DNA from: Streptomyces pristinaespiralis
GTDB taxonomy: Bacteria > Actinomycetota > Actinomycetes > Streptomycetales > Streptomycetaceae
Assembly: GCF_001278075.1 (NCBI RefSeq)
Contig: NZ_CP011340.1
Span: 4,836,001-4,900,000 of the forward strand
Reading direction: 5' to 3'
DNA: 64,000 nt
Under the pieces are notes generated by a model. The model searched no databases. It had not been told where the DNA came from and saw only the letters and a program-made list of their open reading frames with translations. Both the position numbers and the translations under genes were made by a program. Shown one piece after another: positions 7,463-16,016 of the stretch; positions within the stretch are counted from its first letter, which is position 1, and each line of letters starts with the position of its first letter.

Positions 7463-8745
7463 GCGGGGGTGTCGGTCCTGGGGGCGGGGGCGGTGACGCC
7501 GAAGGCAAGCAGGGCGCAGTCGTCGTCGAGTCCGTCACCGAAGTGGTCGAGCAGCCCGGTCAGTGCCTGCATGACGGCATGCGGGGGCTTTCCTGCGTGG
7601 TCGGCGGTGAAGTCGCGCAGGGCCTTGTCGCCGTACAGGGTGGTGCGGTCTTCGCCGGTGCGGGCTTCAGTGAGGCCGTCGGTGTAGAGCAAGAGGGTGT
7701 CACAGGGGCCGAGGACGGCGGTGGCGGCGGTGAAGGGCGCGGAGGGCAGGATGCCGACGAGGAGGCCGCCAGGGGTGGGCAGGAAGTCGGCCGTGCCGTC
7801 GGCGCGCAGGACGAGGGCCGGGGGATGGCCTCCCGAGGCGAGTCGGACGGTGACCTGTCCGGCCGCGGGGTCGGGTGTGAGGATCCCGAAGACGACGGTG
7901 CAATAGCGCGGATCGCCGTCGGTGTAACGCTCGTGGAGCACCTTGTTGAGGGTGGACAGGGCGGAGACAGGGTCGGGGTCGTGCAGGGCGGCGGCACGCA
8001 GTGTGTAGCGGGTCAGTGAAGTGACCGCGGCGGCCTGGGGCCCCTTGCCGCACACGTCGCCGAGGAAGAAGCCGAAGCGTTTGCCGTCGATGGGGAAGAG
8101 ATCGTAGAAGTCACCGCCGAGGCGGTCGGGAGAGGCGGTGCGGTAGTGGGCGGCCGTCTCCACCCCGGGCACCGACGGCAAGGAGTCGGGCAGCAGCGAC
8201 TGCTGGAGCACGGCGAGGGCGTCCTGCAGCCGGGCGCGGTCGGCCTCCGCCTGTTCACGTGCTTCCTCGGCAACTTTCCGAGCACGCAGAAGTTCTTCTT
8301 CGTAGGCGCGGCGGTCGCGTGCGTCGAAGACGCTGGTGCGGATCAGCACGGGCTCGCCGGTACTGCCATGTTTGACGACGGAGGAGACCAGTGCCTGCAT
8401 CCGGGCACCGTCGGCCTGCTTGATCTCCAGGGCTATGCCGCCGATTTCCCCCTGCATCCGCAGCAGCGGCGCGAAATGTGTCTCGTGATAGAGCTTGCCG
8501 CCCACGGTCAGCAGGTCGGTGAACCGCATCCGGCCCACCACCGCCTCCGGCTCCAAGCCGAGCCAACCCAGCAGCGTGCTGTTGATTTTCACGATGGTGC
8601 CGTCCATCAGCGTGGACAGATACCCGCAGGGCGCACTCTCGTACAACTCCTCGGCGCTGTCCTCCAGCAGCGCGGCGAACGCCGCATTCGATGTTTTCTC
8701 GTCGTCGGACCCGTGTGGGTCGGGCTGCTGCCCGGTGCGGCACAT
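7459..8745 (-). CDS. rsbP: PAS-PP2C phosphatase (RsbP-like)
   Basis: A 428-residue soluble serine phosphatase. A PAS domain spans about residues 30-150 (ESAPCGYLSTLMDGTIVKINSTLLGWLG), a coiled-coil linker 150-190 is rich in Ala/Glu/Arg, and a SpoIIE-type PP2C domain occupies 190-425 with metal-binding motifs GGDFYD, GDVCGKG, LLYTDGLTEAR and DDDCALLAF. This order is that of B. subtilis RsbP, which dephosphorylates RsbV in energy stress. ATG 8745 is chosen because it overlaps the hydrolase stop (TGATG); longer in-frame starts lie inside the hydrolase gene. The PAS ligand or cofactor is not evident from sequence. Confidence 0.92.
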   Translation of the reverse strand: MCRTGQQPDPHGSDDEKTSNAAFAALLEDSAEELYESAPCGYLSTLMDGTIVKINSTLLGWLGLEPEAVVGRMRFTDLLTVGGKLYHETHFAPLLRMQGEIGGIALEIKQADGARMQALVSSVVKHGSTGEPVLIRTSVFDARDRRAYEEELLRARKVAEEAREQAEADRARLQDALAVLQQSLLPDSLPSVPGVETAAHYRTASPDRLGGDFYDLFPIDGKRFGFFLGDVCGKGPQAAAVTSLTRYTLRAAALHDPDPVSALSTLNKVLHERYTDGDPRYCTVVFGILTPDPAAGQVTVRLASGGHPPALVLRADGTADFLPTPGGLLVGILPSAPFTAATAVLGPCDTLLLYTDGLTEARTGEDRTTLYGDKALRDFTADHAGKPPHAVMQALTGLLDHFGDGLDDDCALLAFGVTAPAPRTDTPA

Positions 8746-9548
8746 CACCGCAAGGACGCCAGGAATGCGGTGATCGCCTCGTTGGTGGCTTCGGGCGCCG
8801 ACAGATGCGGGCAGTGCCCGGTCGCATCGAGCGTGACCAATTTCGAGCCGGGAATCGACTGGTGGACGAAGGCGCCGACATCTCGGGGGGCAATGACGTC
8901 TTGGGTGCATTCCAGCACCAGTGTGGGCACATTCACACTTTTCAGATCGTCCCGCGAGTCCGACAGGAAAGTGGTTCGGGCGAAAACCCGTGCCATGTCA
9001 GGGTCGGTGGCGCAGAAGCTGTTCGTCAGCTCCTCACCAAGTTCGGGCCGCTCCGCATTGCCCATGATCACCGGTGCCATCGCCGCCGACCAGCCGAGGT
9101 AGTTCGACTCGAGTGACGCCAGCAGTTCCTCGATGTCCTCGGGGCTGAACCCGCCGCGGTAGCCGTCGTCGTCGATGTACCGCGGAGACGGAGCGACCAT
9201 CACCAGCGCCCCGATACGCTCCGGAGCCATGCCGGCGGCCAGCACCCCTGTCATCGCGCTGACCGAGTGCCCCACGAAGGCGGCATCGTGTATGTCGAGC
9301 GCGTCGCACACTTCTACAACATCTCGGGCATAACCATCCAGAGAGGCGTAACGGTCCTCTGAGAACGCAGACGAATCCGCCCGGCCCGAACCCACGTAGT
9401 CGAATAGGACCACCCTGTAGTCCTTGACCAGGGCAGGCACCGTGAGTCGCCACATGTTCTGATCGCAGCCGAATCCGTGAGCCAGTACGACCGTCGGCCC
9501 CTGCGGGTTACCGGTGACGGTGACGTTGTTCCTGCGTTCGACGTCCAT
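8745..9548 (-). CDS. rsbQ: Alpha/beta hydrolase RsbQ, partner of RsbP
   Basis: A 267-residue alpha/beta hydrolase closely resembling B. subtilis RsbQ (269 residues): shared blocks include HGFGCDQ, VLFDYVGSG, SLDGYARDV, GHSVSAM, FCATDP and TGHCPH. The triad would be Ser95 (in GHSVS), Asp217 (in QDVIA) and His245 (in GHCPH), matching Ser96-Asp219-His247 in the Bacillus protein. RsbQ is needed with RsbP for the energy-stress signal and belongs to the same fold group as the plant receptors D14/KAI2, so a small hydrophobic ligand is likely. ATG 9548 matches the Bacillus start; the frame extends to 9692 without homologous sequence. First gene of the operon. Confidence 0.93.
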   Translation of the reverse strand: MDVERRNNVTVTGNPQGPTVVLAHGFGCDQNMWRLTVPALVKDYRVVLFDYVGSGRADSSAFSEDRYASLDGYARDVVEVCDALDIHDAAFVGHSVSAMTGVLAAGMAPERIGALVMVAPSPRYIDDDGYRGGFSPEDIEELLASLESNYLGWSAAMAPVIMGNAERPELGEELTNSFCATDPDMARVFARTTFLSDSRDDLKSVNVPTLVLECTQDVIAPRDVGAFVHQSIPGSKLVTLDATGHCPHLSAPEATNEAITAFLASLR

Positions 9549-9973
9549 GCCGTCAGTCTCGCAGACTCCGCTCGCTTCTCCGGTGCCGCATCGAAGCGCT
9601 TCACGACACCCGACGCCTTCTCGAAAGACCCGCGGTATCGCGCACGCCGAGTAACCGCCGCAGGGGCAGGCAAAGCGATCCCATCCTGCCAACGGCCTCG
9701 TAACGCGCAGGATTGCGCCTTCCCGAATGTCGCCTTTTACCGGACGCGCTGTATCGGACGTCGGTATTGAGCATCTTGCGGCTCATCGGATGGGCAGGTG
9801 CGCGCCGCCGGCCCGACGGCTAGGCTCTGCCGGGTGACTGCCGGGTCGGCCATGGGCCACGCACGAGTAAGGCGACCGGCCTCGGCGTGAGCGCGAGGCG
9901 GGCCAGAGCCCCGCCGTTTTCTCTCCACTTCCGTCGTCCGTCGAGGAACCGAGACCTGGAGAGTCACCACACC
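9549..9973. promoter_or_regulatory. Divergent intergenic region (rsbQ / VOC gene)
   Basis: 425 bases without a convincing gene. A TAGGCT hexamer at 9821-9826 is a good plus-strand -10, placing a start near 9832 and giving the VOC gene a leader of about 140 bases. Directly after it, GTG 9834 opens an 18-codon frame (9834-9890, MTAGSAMGHARVRRPASA) that could be a leader peptide but has no independent support. The rsbQ promoter should lie between 9549 and about 9780; I could not pick hexamers with confidence. Confidence 0.4.
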
Positions 9974-10378
9974 ATGCCGCAGCCCATGCCCGTCACCACC
10001 GTCCAGTTGAACCACACCGCCGTGTACGCCAAGGACCGGCGGTTGTCGGCCGAGTTCATCGCCGCGATCCTGGGCGTCGAAGTCGCCGCGCCGTTCGGGC
10101 CGTTCCTGCCCGTTGACCTCGGCAACGGCGTGACGCTCGACTACTACGAGCTGACCGACGAGCCGATCCAGGCCCAGCACTACGCGTTCCTGGTGCCCGA
10201 CGAGCAGTTCGACGCGATGATCGCCCGCCTGGAGGCGGTCGGCGTCACGTACTACGCCGACCCGGACCACACCGAACCGGGCGCGATCAACCGGTTGTTC
10301 GGCGGTCGCGGCGCGTACTTCGACGACCCGAGCGGCCACAACATGGAGATCATGACCCGGCCCTACGCCCGGCCGTAG
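9974..10378 (+). CDS. VOC-superfamily (glyoxalase-like) protein
   Basis: A 134-residue cytoplasmic protein with the paired beta-alpha-beta-beta-beta fold of the vicinal-oxygen-chelate superfamily: N-terminal LNHTAVYAKDRRLSAEFIAAILG and C-terminal GRGAYFDDPSGHNMEIMTRP. Candidate metal ligands are His in LNHTAV, His in AQHYAF and Glu in NMEIMT. Members include glyoxalases, dioxygenases and antibiotic-resistance proteins, and the substrate cannot be read from sequence. ATG 9974 follows GGAGAG at ten bases. The unit is monocistronic, with a strong terminator after it. Confidence 0.88.
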   Translation: MPQPMPVTTVQLNHTAVYAKDRRLSAEFIAAILGVEVAAPFGPFLPVDLGNGVTLDYYELTDEPIQAQHYAFLVPDEQFDAMIARLEAVGVTYYADPDHTEPGAINRLFGGRGAYFDDPSGHNMEIMTRPYARP

Positions 10379-10388
10379 GCGGGTCGCA

Positions 10389-10415
10389 GGGTGCCGCGCC
10401 CTTCGCGCGGCACCC
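10389..10415. terminator. Strong hairpin terminator after the VOC gene
   Basis: Perfect 11-base arms GGGTGCCGCGC/GCGCGGCACCC with a five-base loop lie 10 bases after the VOC stop. There is no T-tract, which is usual for Streptomyces terminators. Confidence 0.75.
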
Positions 10416-10544
10416 GCGATCGGGGCAGAATCCGATTGGTGATGGACGTTTCAGTGGATCGAGTGTAAATGGGGAATATAGGCCGTTTCGGGTATTCGGT
10501 GCCGCGGTAGGTGTCCCCCGCCGTCGAAGGTCGTTGACTCGGGC

Positions 10545-11240
10545 GTGGAACCACGTGACCTTTGGGAGCGCAACACCCTCTTGGCTGAGGCGTTCTGCAG
10601 CAGCGACGACAAGGTGCGGCAGGCGCGGGCGATCCTGGACGAGGCGCATGCCGACCGAGCCCGTACGCTCGCCGCGTTCGCTGTCACGGTCGGCAGCGAT
10701 GGCGCGGTCGCCGATCTCATGGGCCTGAACGCTCGTGAGGTCCGAGTAGCCCGCAGAACCGTCGGCAAGGCCGATGCCCGCACCGTCGCCGAGCACATCC
10801 TCACCGTTCGACCGGAACACCGTCAGGCGCCGATGCCTCGTGAGGACGAGCCCGTGCCTCCGGACGTCCCGTTCCCTCATCCACGCATGGAAGCACCGGT
10901 CCCGCCGAGTGCGCCCGTACCGCCGGTGGAGCACATGGCACGGCCGGCGGAGGAGTCGGTCGTCTGGTCGCCCGGCATGGACTCCGTCCTCCAATGGAGC
11001 TGGCAGTCCGGCCTGGACCTCCAGACGGTTGCGGAAGAGCTCGGCCTCAGCCCGAGGACGCTGCTGCTTCGCGCCCAGTACCTGGCCGCTGAAGGCCGGT
11101 TGTCGCCGAGGGCCGCGGACAGTGAGGCGCTGCAGTCCGGCCGCCACCGCCGGAACGACGAAGCGCTGTACGCATCGGTGCCGGACGACATCGAGAGCCT
11201 CTATCAATCACCGGCGCCGCACGACTGGGCGCACGCCTGA
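10545..11240 (+). CDS. Hypothetical protein with two HTH-like segments
   Basis: A 231-residue protein that I do not recognise as a named family. The N-terminal ~85 residues are helical with a helix-turn-helix-like element (GAVADLMGLNAREVRVARRTVG). A Pro-rich linker at about 95-140 is followed by a second element (LQWSWQSGLDLQTVAEELGLSPRTLLLRAQYLAAEGRL) that reads like a DNA-binding helix pair, as in sigma-70 region 4 or MarR-type regulators. The GTG start at 10545 is the only plausible one near the frame's 5' end. It lies alone between a terminator and the convergent phytase gene; a transcriptional role is inference. Confidence 0.7.
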   Translation: MEPRDLWERNTLLAEAFCSSDDKVRQARAILDEAHADRARTLAAFAVTVGSDGAVADLMGLNAREVRVARRTVGKADARTVAEHILTVRPEHRQAPMPREDEPVPPDVPFPHPRMEAPVPPSAPVPPVEHMARPAEESVVWSPGMDSVLQWSWQSGLDLQTVAEELGLSPRTLLLRAQYLAAEGRLSPRAADSEALQSGRHRRNDEALYASVPDDIESLYQSPAPHDWAHA

Positions 11241-11334
11241 CCGGCCGGCGGCGGTTGGAGCGCGGGGGCGGCGGTCAGCCGCCCCCGCGCCTGCCGGGCT
11301 CGGCCGGCGGTGTCGAGTACGTGGGGCAGCGGGC

Positions 11335-12642
11335 TCAGTCGACGGTGTCGAGGACGTCGGCCAGGTCGACGAACTTGAAGTTGGTCGCCTCGCGGTCACC
11401 GTCTGCGGGAGCGTCGTGGCCGTCCTGGACGACGAGCAGACCGTTCGGGTAACGGTGGCCGAGCGGGGCGCCCAGCACGGCCGCGCCGTCGCACTCCTCC
11501 GAGCCGTCGAGGGTGGCGGAGGCGGCGGTGACGCGGAAGCCGCCCTCGTACTCGTTGCGGTCGCCGACCTCGCGGTCGTAGAGGGCGAAGCTGTTGTCGC
11601 CCTGGCCGGAGGCGATCACATAGCCGTCACCGTCCGGCTCCGTGAGCAGGGCCAGCCCTTCGACGTCGGCGGCCAGGCGGGTGCCGCCGTAGCCCGGGTC
11701 GGCGCCGGGCGTGCACTCCTCCGTCTCCTCGTCGTACGTTCCGGGGACGCCGTACTCGCGGACCTTGTCGACGAGGACGGGCGTGCCGGTGAGGTCGGCG
11801 CGCATCCGCCAGACACCCACGCGCTCCTGCCCCGCGTAGAGCATGCCGTTCGCCGGGTCGACGACCATGCCCTCGACCTGCGGCAGTTCACCGGGCTCGC
11901 CGCACGGGGACCAGGACGTGCCGTCGGGGAGGCGGAAGGCGGAGGGCAGTTCGACGGTTCGGATCTTGCGGTAGCCGACCGTGCCGTCGGGGCGGGCGGT
12001 GATCTCCAGCAGGGCGATGCCCGTCCGGTTGCGGCGGCTCGCCAGGGCGTAGGAGCGGCCCGAGGAACGGTCGGTCCAGGTGGCCAGGCCGTACGCGGTC
12101 GCCTGCTCGTTGATCTCCTCCTGGCCCGACGAGAAGACGGGCGCGGCGGCGGGATCGGTGACATCGGTCAGCGGGCCGCCGGGGCGGTCGCGGTCGATGC
12201 GGTAGAAGCGCAGCCGGTCGTTGCCGCGGTCGCTGACGACGGCGAGGTCCGCCCGGCCCGTTCCGAGCCGGAGGCCCTGGAGAAGATCGACGTTGTTGAA
12301 GCGCCCGGGGGCGTCGTCCTCCGTGGCCGGGGCCGGCGCCGCGATCGACTGGACCTGCCGTGCGTCGAGGTCGTAGACCCGCAGGCCGCCCTCCTTCGCC
12401 GTGGCGACGACGAGGCTGCGGTCCGGGTCGGCGGCGTTGCGCCAGATCGCGGGGTCGTCGGCGTTGGCGTTGCCGCCCGCCTCGTCGTCGTGGAGCGTCG
12501 CCGTCTCCGCCCGCGGCTGGACGGTGGGCAGGGCGTCGGCCCGGCCGTGCGGGTGAGCCTGGGCGGGCACGGTCGCGGCGACGGCCGCGAGGGCCGTACC
12601 CGCCACGAGAGCGGCGGTGCAAAGGGGGCGGCGCGGGGTCAC
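11335..12642 (-). CDS. Secreted beta-propeller phytase
   Basis: A 435-residue exported 3-phytase of the beta-propeller (BPP) family, which releases phosphate from calcium-phytate. A signal peptide (about residues 1-29, ending AQA) precedes the diagnostic phytase start DDPAIW, then VVATAKEGGLRVYDL, RFNNVDL and VSDRGNDRLRFY with acidic calcium-binding clusters, and YGLATW. The length matches the family. The GTG start at 12642 has GAGGAG five bases upstream; the ATG just before it is followed at once by TGA. Phosphate limitation (PhoP) would be the expected control; candidate PHO-box-like repeats are noted upstream. Confidence 0.92.
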   Translation of the reverse strand: MTPRRPLCTAALVAGTALAAVAATVPAQAHPHGRADALPTVQPRAETATLHDDEAGGNANADDPAIWRNAADPDRSLVVATAKEGGLRVYDLDARQVQSIAAPAPATEDDAPGRFNNVDLLQGLRLGTGRADLAVVSDRGNDRLRFYRIDRDRPGGPLTDVTDPAAAPVFSSGQEEINEQATAYGLATWTDRSSGRSYALASRRNRTGIALLEITARPDGTVGYRKIRTVELPSAFRLPDGTSWSPCGEPGELPQVEGMVVDPANGMLYAGQERVGVWRMRADLTGTPVLVDKVREYGVPGTYDEETEECTPGADPGYGGTRLAADVEGLALLTEPDGDGYVIASGQGDNSFALYDREVGDRNEYEGGFRVTAASATLDGSEECDGAAVLGAPLGHRYPNGLLVVQDGHDAPADGDREATNFKFVDLADVLDTVD

Positions 12643-12965
12643 ATGAGCTCCTCTATGTCGAGTACATGACGCTTCGCTCGTCGTAGTGGACCCTGGTTGC
12701 GCCCGGTGGGCAATGCGTGATGGCCGTATGTCGCCCAGGTGAATTCGGGCGAGCCGACGCGCGCGGGGCGCGGGGGCCGGTGGTTCGCGAGGGCGAGTCG
12801 GTCTGCGCGCCGGTCAGGGTGCCCGTGCCGACGGGTGGGGTCCCTGATGGGACGCCGGCACTGCCGTCGACCAACGTCGAGCCGGCCCGCCGGCAGCAAG
12901 AACCGACCGCGCATCCGTCGAAACGACGGCCCGGCACACGTCGAGGAACGGGCCGTCCGGTCCTG
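12643..12965. promoter_or_regulatory. Phytase upstream region with weak PHO-box-like direct repeats
   Basis: 323 bases without a gene, between the phytase start and the end of the P-type ATPase gene. On the minus strand three 11-base units are in phase at 12744-12712 and begin ATTCACC, CGACATA and CATCACG. The first matches the Streptomyces PhoP core GTTCACC in six of seven bases; the others match in only three or four. No clear -10/-35 was found. Confidence 0.3.
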
Positions 12966-15407
12966 CTACGCGGGGAAGCGCCGCCCCACCACCCGCCACG
13001 ACAGCTCCAGCAGCGCCGCCCCCACCGCCGCGATCACCACGGCCGTCCACGGCATCGTCGTGCCCACCAGCTTCAGTGCGAAGAAGTCCTGGAGCCACGG
13101 CACCGTCAGCACCAGCAGGAAGCCCAGCCCCATCGTCGCCACCAGGCCGATCCGCCACCACGTGTACGGGCGGGCGATGATCGCGAGGACCCACATCGCG
13201 ACCAGGAACAGGGTCAGCGTCGCCACGCTCGTCTCCGCGGACAGCGAGGCCGGGCCCGTGTAGTGGGAGCGGGCCAGCAGATACGCGGAGAACGTCGCCG
13301 CCGCCGCGATCACGCCCGCCGGCACGGCGTAGCGCATCACCCGACGGACGAAGTGGGGCTTGGCGCGCTCCTTGTTGGGCGCGAGCGCCAGGAAGAAGGC
13401 GGGGACACCGATGGTAAGGGTGGAGAGCAGGGTCAGGTGCCGGGGCAGGAAGGGGTACTCGACCTGGCTGCAGACCACGAGGATCGCCAGGAGCACCGAG
13501 TACACCGTCTTCGTCAGGAACAGCGTCGCGACGCGGGTGATGTTGCCGATGACCCGGCGGCCCTCAGCGACCACCGAAGGCAGCGTCGCGAAGCTGTTGT
13601 TCAGCAGCACGATCTGCGCGACGGCCTTCGTCGCCTCCGAGCCCGACCCCATCGCCACGCCGATGTCCGCGTCCTTCAGCGCGAGGACGTCGTTGACGCC
13701 GTCGCCGGTCATCGCGACGGTGTGGCCGCGCGCCTGGAGCGCGCCGACCATGTCGCGCTTCTGCTGCGGACTGACCCGGCCGAAGACCGCCGCCCCGTCC
13801 AGCTCCGCGCCCATCGCCTCGCGCTCGGCCGGCAGTTTGCGCGCGTCGAGCGTCGAGCCGGCGCCCGGCAGGCCGAGCTTGGCCGCGACCGCGCCGACCG
13901 CGACGGCGTTGTCGCCCGAGATGACCTTCGCCGCGACGTCCTGGTCGGCGAAGTAGCGCAGGGTCGCCGACGCGTCGGGGCGCAGGCGCTGCTCGAGCAC
14001 CACCAGGGCGGCCGCCGTCTTCTCCTTTGGATCGTCCAGCGTGCCTTCCGCCCGCGCGAGCAGCAGCACCCGCAGCCCCTGCCGGTTGAGCTGGTCGACC
14101 TCGGCGAGGGACGGGTTCCCGGCGGGCAGCAGGACATCGGGCGCGCCGAGCAGCCACGTGGAACTCACGCCGGCGCCGTCCGCGAGGGTCGCGCCGCTGT
14201 ACTTGCGGGCCGAGGAGAAGGGCAGCGCGGCGGTGCAGCGGTGCTCCCCGCCGTCCGGGTAGGCCGCGATGACGGCCTGGAGCGAGGCGTTCGGGCGCGG
14301 GTCGGACGCCCCGAGGGCGCCCAGCACCGCCCGCACGTGCTGCTCGTCCGCGCCGTCCAGCGTCCGCAGTTCGGTGACGTCCATGCCGCCCTCCGTGAGG
14401 GTGCCGGTCTTGTCGAGGCAGACGACGTCGACGCGGGCGAGGCCCTCGATGGCGGGGAGCTCCTGCACCAGGCACTGCTTGCGGCCCAGGCGGATGACGC
14501 CGATCGCGAAGGCGACGGACGTGAGGAGGACGAGCCCTTCGGGGATCATCGGCACGATGCCGCCGACGGTCCTCGCGACGGAGTCCTTGAAGTTGTCGCC
14601 CTTCGCCACCAGCTGGCTGATGATCAGTCCGATCGCGGTCGGGACCATCATCCACGTCACGTACTTGAGGATCGTGGAGATCCCGGAGCGCAGTTCGGAG
14701 TGGACGAGCGTGAAGCGGGACGCCTCCTCCGCGAGCTGCGCCGCGTACGCCTCGCGCCCGACCTTCGTGGCCGTGAACGCGCCGCCGCCCGCGACCACGA
14801 AGCTGCCGGACATGACCTGGTCGCCTGGGTGTTTGAGGACGGGGTCGGCCTCGCCCGTCAGCAGCGACTCGTCGACCTCCAGGTTGTCGGCCTCCACGAT
14901 CTCGCCGTCGACGACGACCTTGTCGCCGGGGCCGAGTTCCACCAGGTCGCCGAGGACGATCTCGGAGGTGGAGACCGCGGTGGCGACACCGTCGCGGCGG
15001 ACTCTCGGTCTCGCCTCGCCGATGACCGCGAGGGAGTCCAGGGTCTTCTTGGCACGCAGTTCCTGGATGATGCCGATACCGGTGTTGGCGATGATCACGA
15101 AGCCGAACAGGCTGTCCTGGATCGGCGCGACGAAGAACATGATCACCCAGAGAACGCCGATGATGGCGTTGAAGCGCGTGAGGACGTTGGCGCGGACGAT
15201 GTCGACGGCGGAACGTGAACTGCGGACGGGTACGTCGTTGACCTCGCCCCGCGCGACCCGCTCCGCCACCTCGGCGGACGTCAGACCGGTGGCGGGCGGC
15301 CTGCGGCCCGGTGGTCGCCGGGGGTGTACGGGGTCGAGTTCTGCGCCCGCGTCGATGACGGGTCCTTCCGGCTCCGGGCCGCGGCCCATGTCCGCCCGCT
15401 GCGTCAT
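12966..15407 (-). CDS. P-type cation-transporting ATPase (CtpE-like)
   Basis: An 813-residue membrane P-type ATPase. The actuator motif LTGEAD, the phosphorylation site DKTGTLT (Asp332), the nucleotide domain and the hinge GDGVNDVLALKDADIG are all intact. The TM4 motif is PEGL rather than PEGLP or CPC, a feature shared with mycobacterial CtpE, which imports calcium; metal specificity here is inferred from that. About ten TM helices are visible: two N-terminal pairs and six C-terminal segments from ATLFLTKTVYSVLLAILVV onward. No metal-binding N-domain is present. It is transcribed alone, and the ATG at 15407 is the natural start. Confidence 0.92.
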   Translation of the reverse strand: MTQRADMGRGPEPEGPVIDAGAELDPVHPRRPPGRRPPATGLTSAEVAERVARGEVNDVPVRSSRSAVDIVRANVLTRFNAIIGVLWVIMFFVAPIQDSLFGFVIIANTGIGIIQELRAKKTLDSLAVIGEARPRVRRDGVATAVSTSEIVLGDLVELGPGDKVVVDGEIVEADNLEVDESLLTGEADPVLKHPGDQVMSGSFVVAGGGAFTATKVGREAYAAQLAEEASRFTLVHSELRSGISTILKYVTWMMVPTAIGLIISQLVAKGDNFKDSVARTVGGIVPMIPEGLVLLTSVAFAIGVIRLGRKQCLVQELPAIEGLARVDVVCLDKTGTLTEGGMDVTELRTLDGADEQHVRAVLGALGASDPRPNASLQAVIAAYPDGGEHRCTAALPFSSARKYSGATLADGAGVSSTWLLGAPDVLLPAGNPSLAEVDQLNRQGLRVLLLARAEGTLDDPKEKTAAALVVLEQRLRPDASATLRYFADQDVAAKVISGDNAVAVGAVAAKLGLPGAGSTLDARKLPAEREAMGAELDGAAVFGRVSPQQKRDMVGALQARGHTVAMTGDGVNDVLALKDADIGVAMGSGSEATKAVAQIVLLNNSFATLPSVVAEGRRVIGNITRVATLFLTKTVYSVLLAILVVCSQVEYPFLPRHLTLLSTLTIGVPAFFLALAPNKERAKPHFVRRVMRYAVPAGVIAAAATFSAYLLARSHYTGPASLSAETSVATLTLFLVAMWVLAIIARPYTWWRIGLVATMGLGFLLVLTVPWLQDFFALKLVGTTMPWTAVVIAAVGAALLELSWRVVGRRFPA

Positions 15408-15517
15408 GGTTCCGACGTTACGGCCGGGCGGGAGCGTTCACCCCCTGGGCGGCGAGAAGATCGGACCACGGTCGGACACGAATCCCCCTGGGGGACTACG
15501 GGCCGGGGGACTTCGGG

Positions 15518-15811
15518 CTACGCGGGCGCGCCCGGTTCCCGGGGCCCGGCGGCGCCGGACGCCTCTGCGGCCCTGGCGCGCTTGATCGCGGCCTCCCGGC
15601 CGCGGACGTACCAGATGCCGATGAGCCCGAGACCCGCGCCGGCCAGGCAGGTCCACACCCACCAGGTCAGGTCGCGGTCGGCGAACCAGCCGTAGAAGGG
15701 GACCTGGACGACGAACATCACGAACCACAGGATCGTGCCGCCGGTGATGGTGGCGACGATCGGTCCCTCAAGGGGTTCGGGTGCCTCGTGCCGGGGGGTC
15801 CATTTCGCCAT
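15518..15811 (-). CDS. DUF2530 membrane protein
   Basis: A 97-residue protein with two hydrophobic segments (GTILWFVMFVVQVPF and WWVWTCLAGAGLGLIGIWYV), typical of DUF2530 proteins that neighbour NCS2 permease genes in Streptomyces; function unknown. ATG 15811 is preferred. TACACT (15823-15818) lies six bases upstream and would be the -10 of a leaderless transcript beginning at this ATG. An in-frame GTG at 15817 lies between the hexamer and the ATG. There is no ribosome-binding site. Confidence 0.8.
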   Translation of the reverse strand: MAKWTPRHEAPEPLEGPIVATITGGTILWFVMFVVQVPFYGWFADRDLTWWVWTCLAGAGLGLIGIWYVRGREAAIKRARAAEASGAAGPREPGAPA

Positions 15812-16016
15812 GCGCACAGTGTAGGCGGGGCCGCCGGGACGGCTGAGGAACCAGTCACCCCAAGGGTCTACGCGCGGAGAGTGGCGATCTTTCGTTCATA
15901 TGTTCATACTGAAACTGATTCCGGCTGACTGGTTTCCTTCGTTGGATCATCCAAGTCTGGCCGGTTTTCTCTGTTCTTCTCCGTGTCGCCCCATCGCGTA
16001 CGTCTGAGGTTTCCGT

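Noticed and set aside
9834..9890. 18-codon frame after the TAGGCT hexamer
   Set aside because: Could be a leader peptide, but only its position supports it; listed as part of the intergenic entry, not as a gene.
12717..15218. An 833-codon plus-strand frame across the P-type ATPase gene
   Set aside because: Antisense to an intact P-type ATPase with all motifs; Arg/Asp-rich shadow of a high-GC gene.
15818..16016. Purine riboswitch before the NCS2 permease
   Set aside because: No purine-riboswitch core with paired loops was recognisable in these 199 bases.
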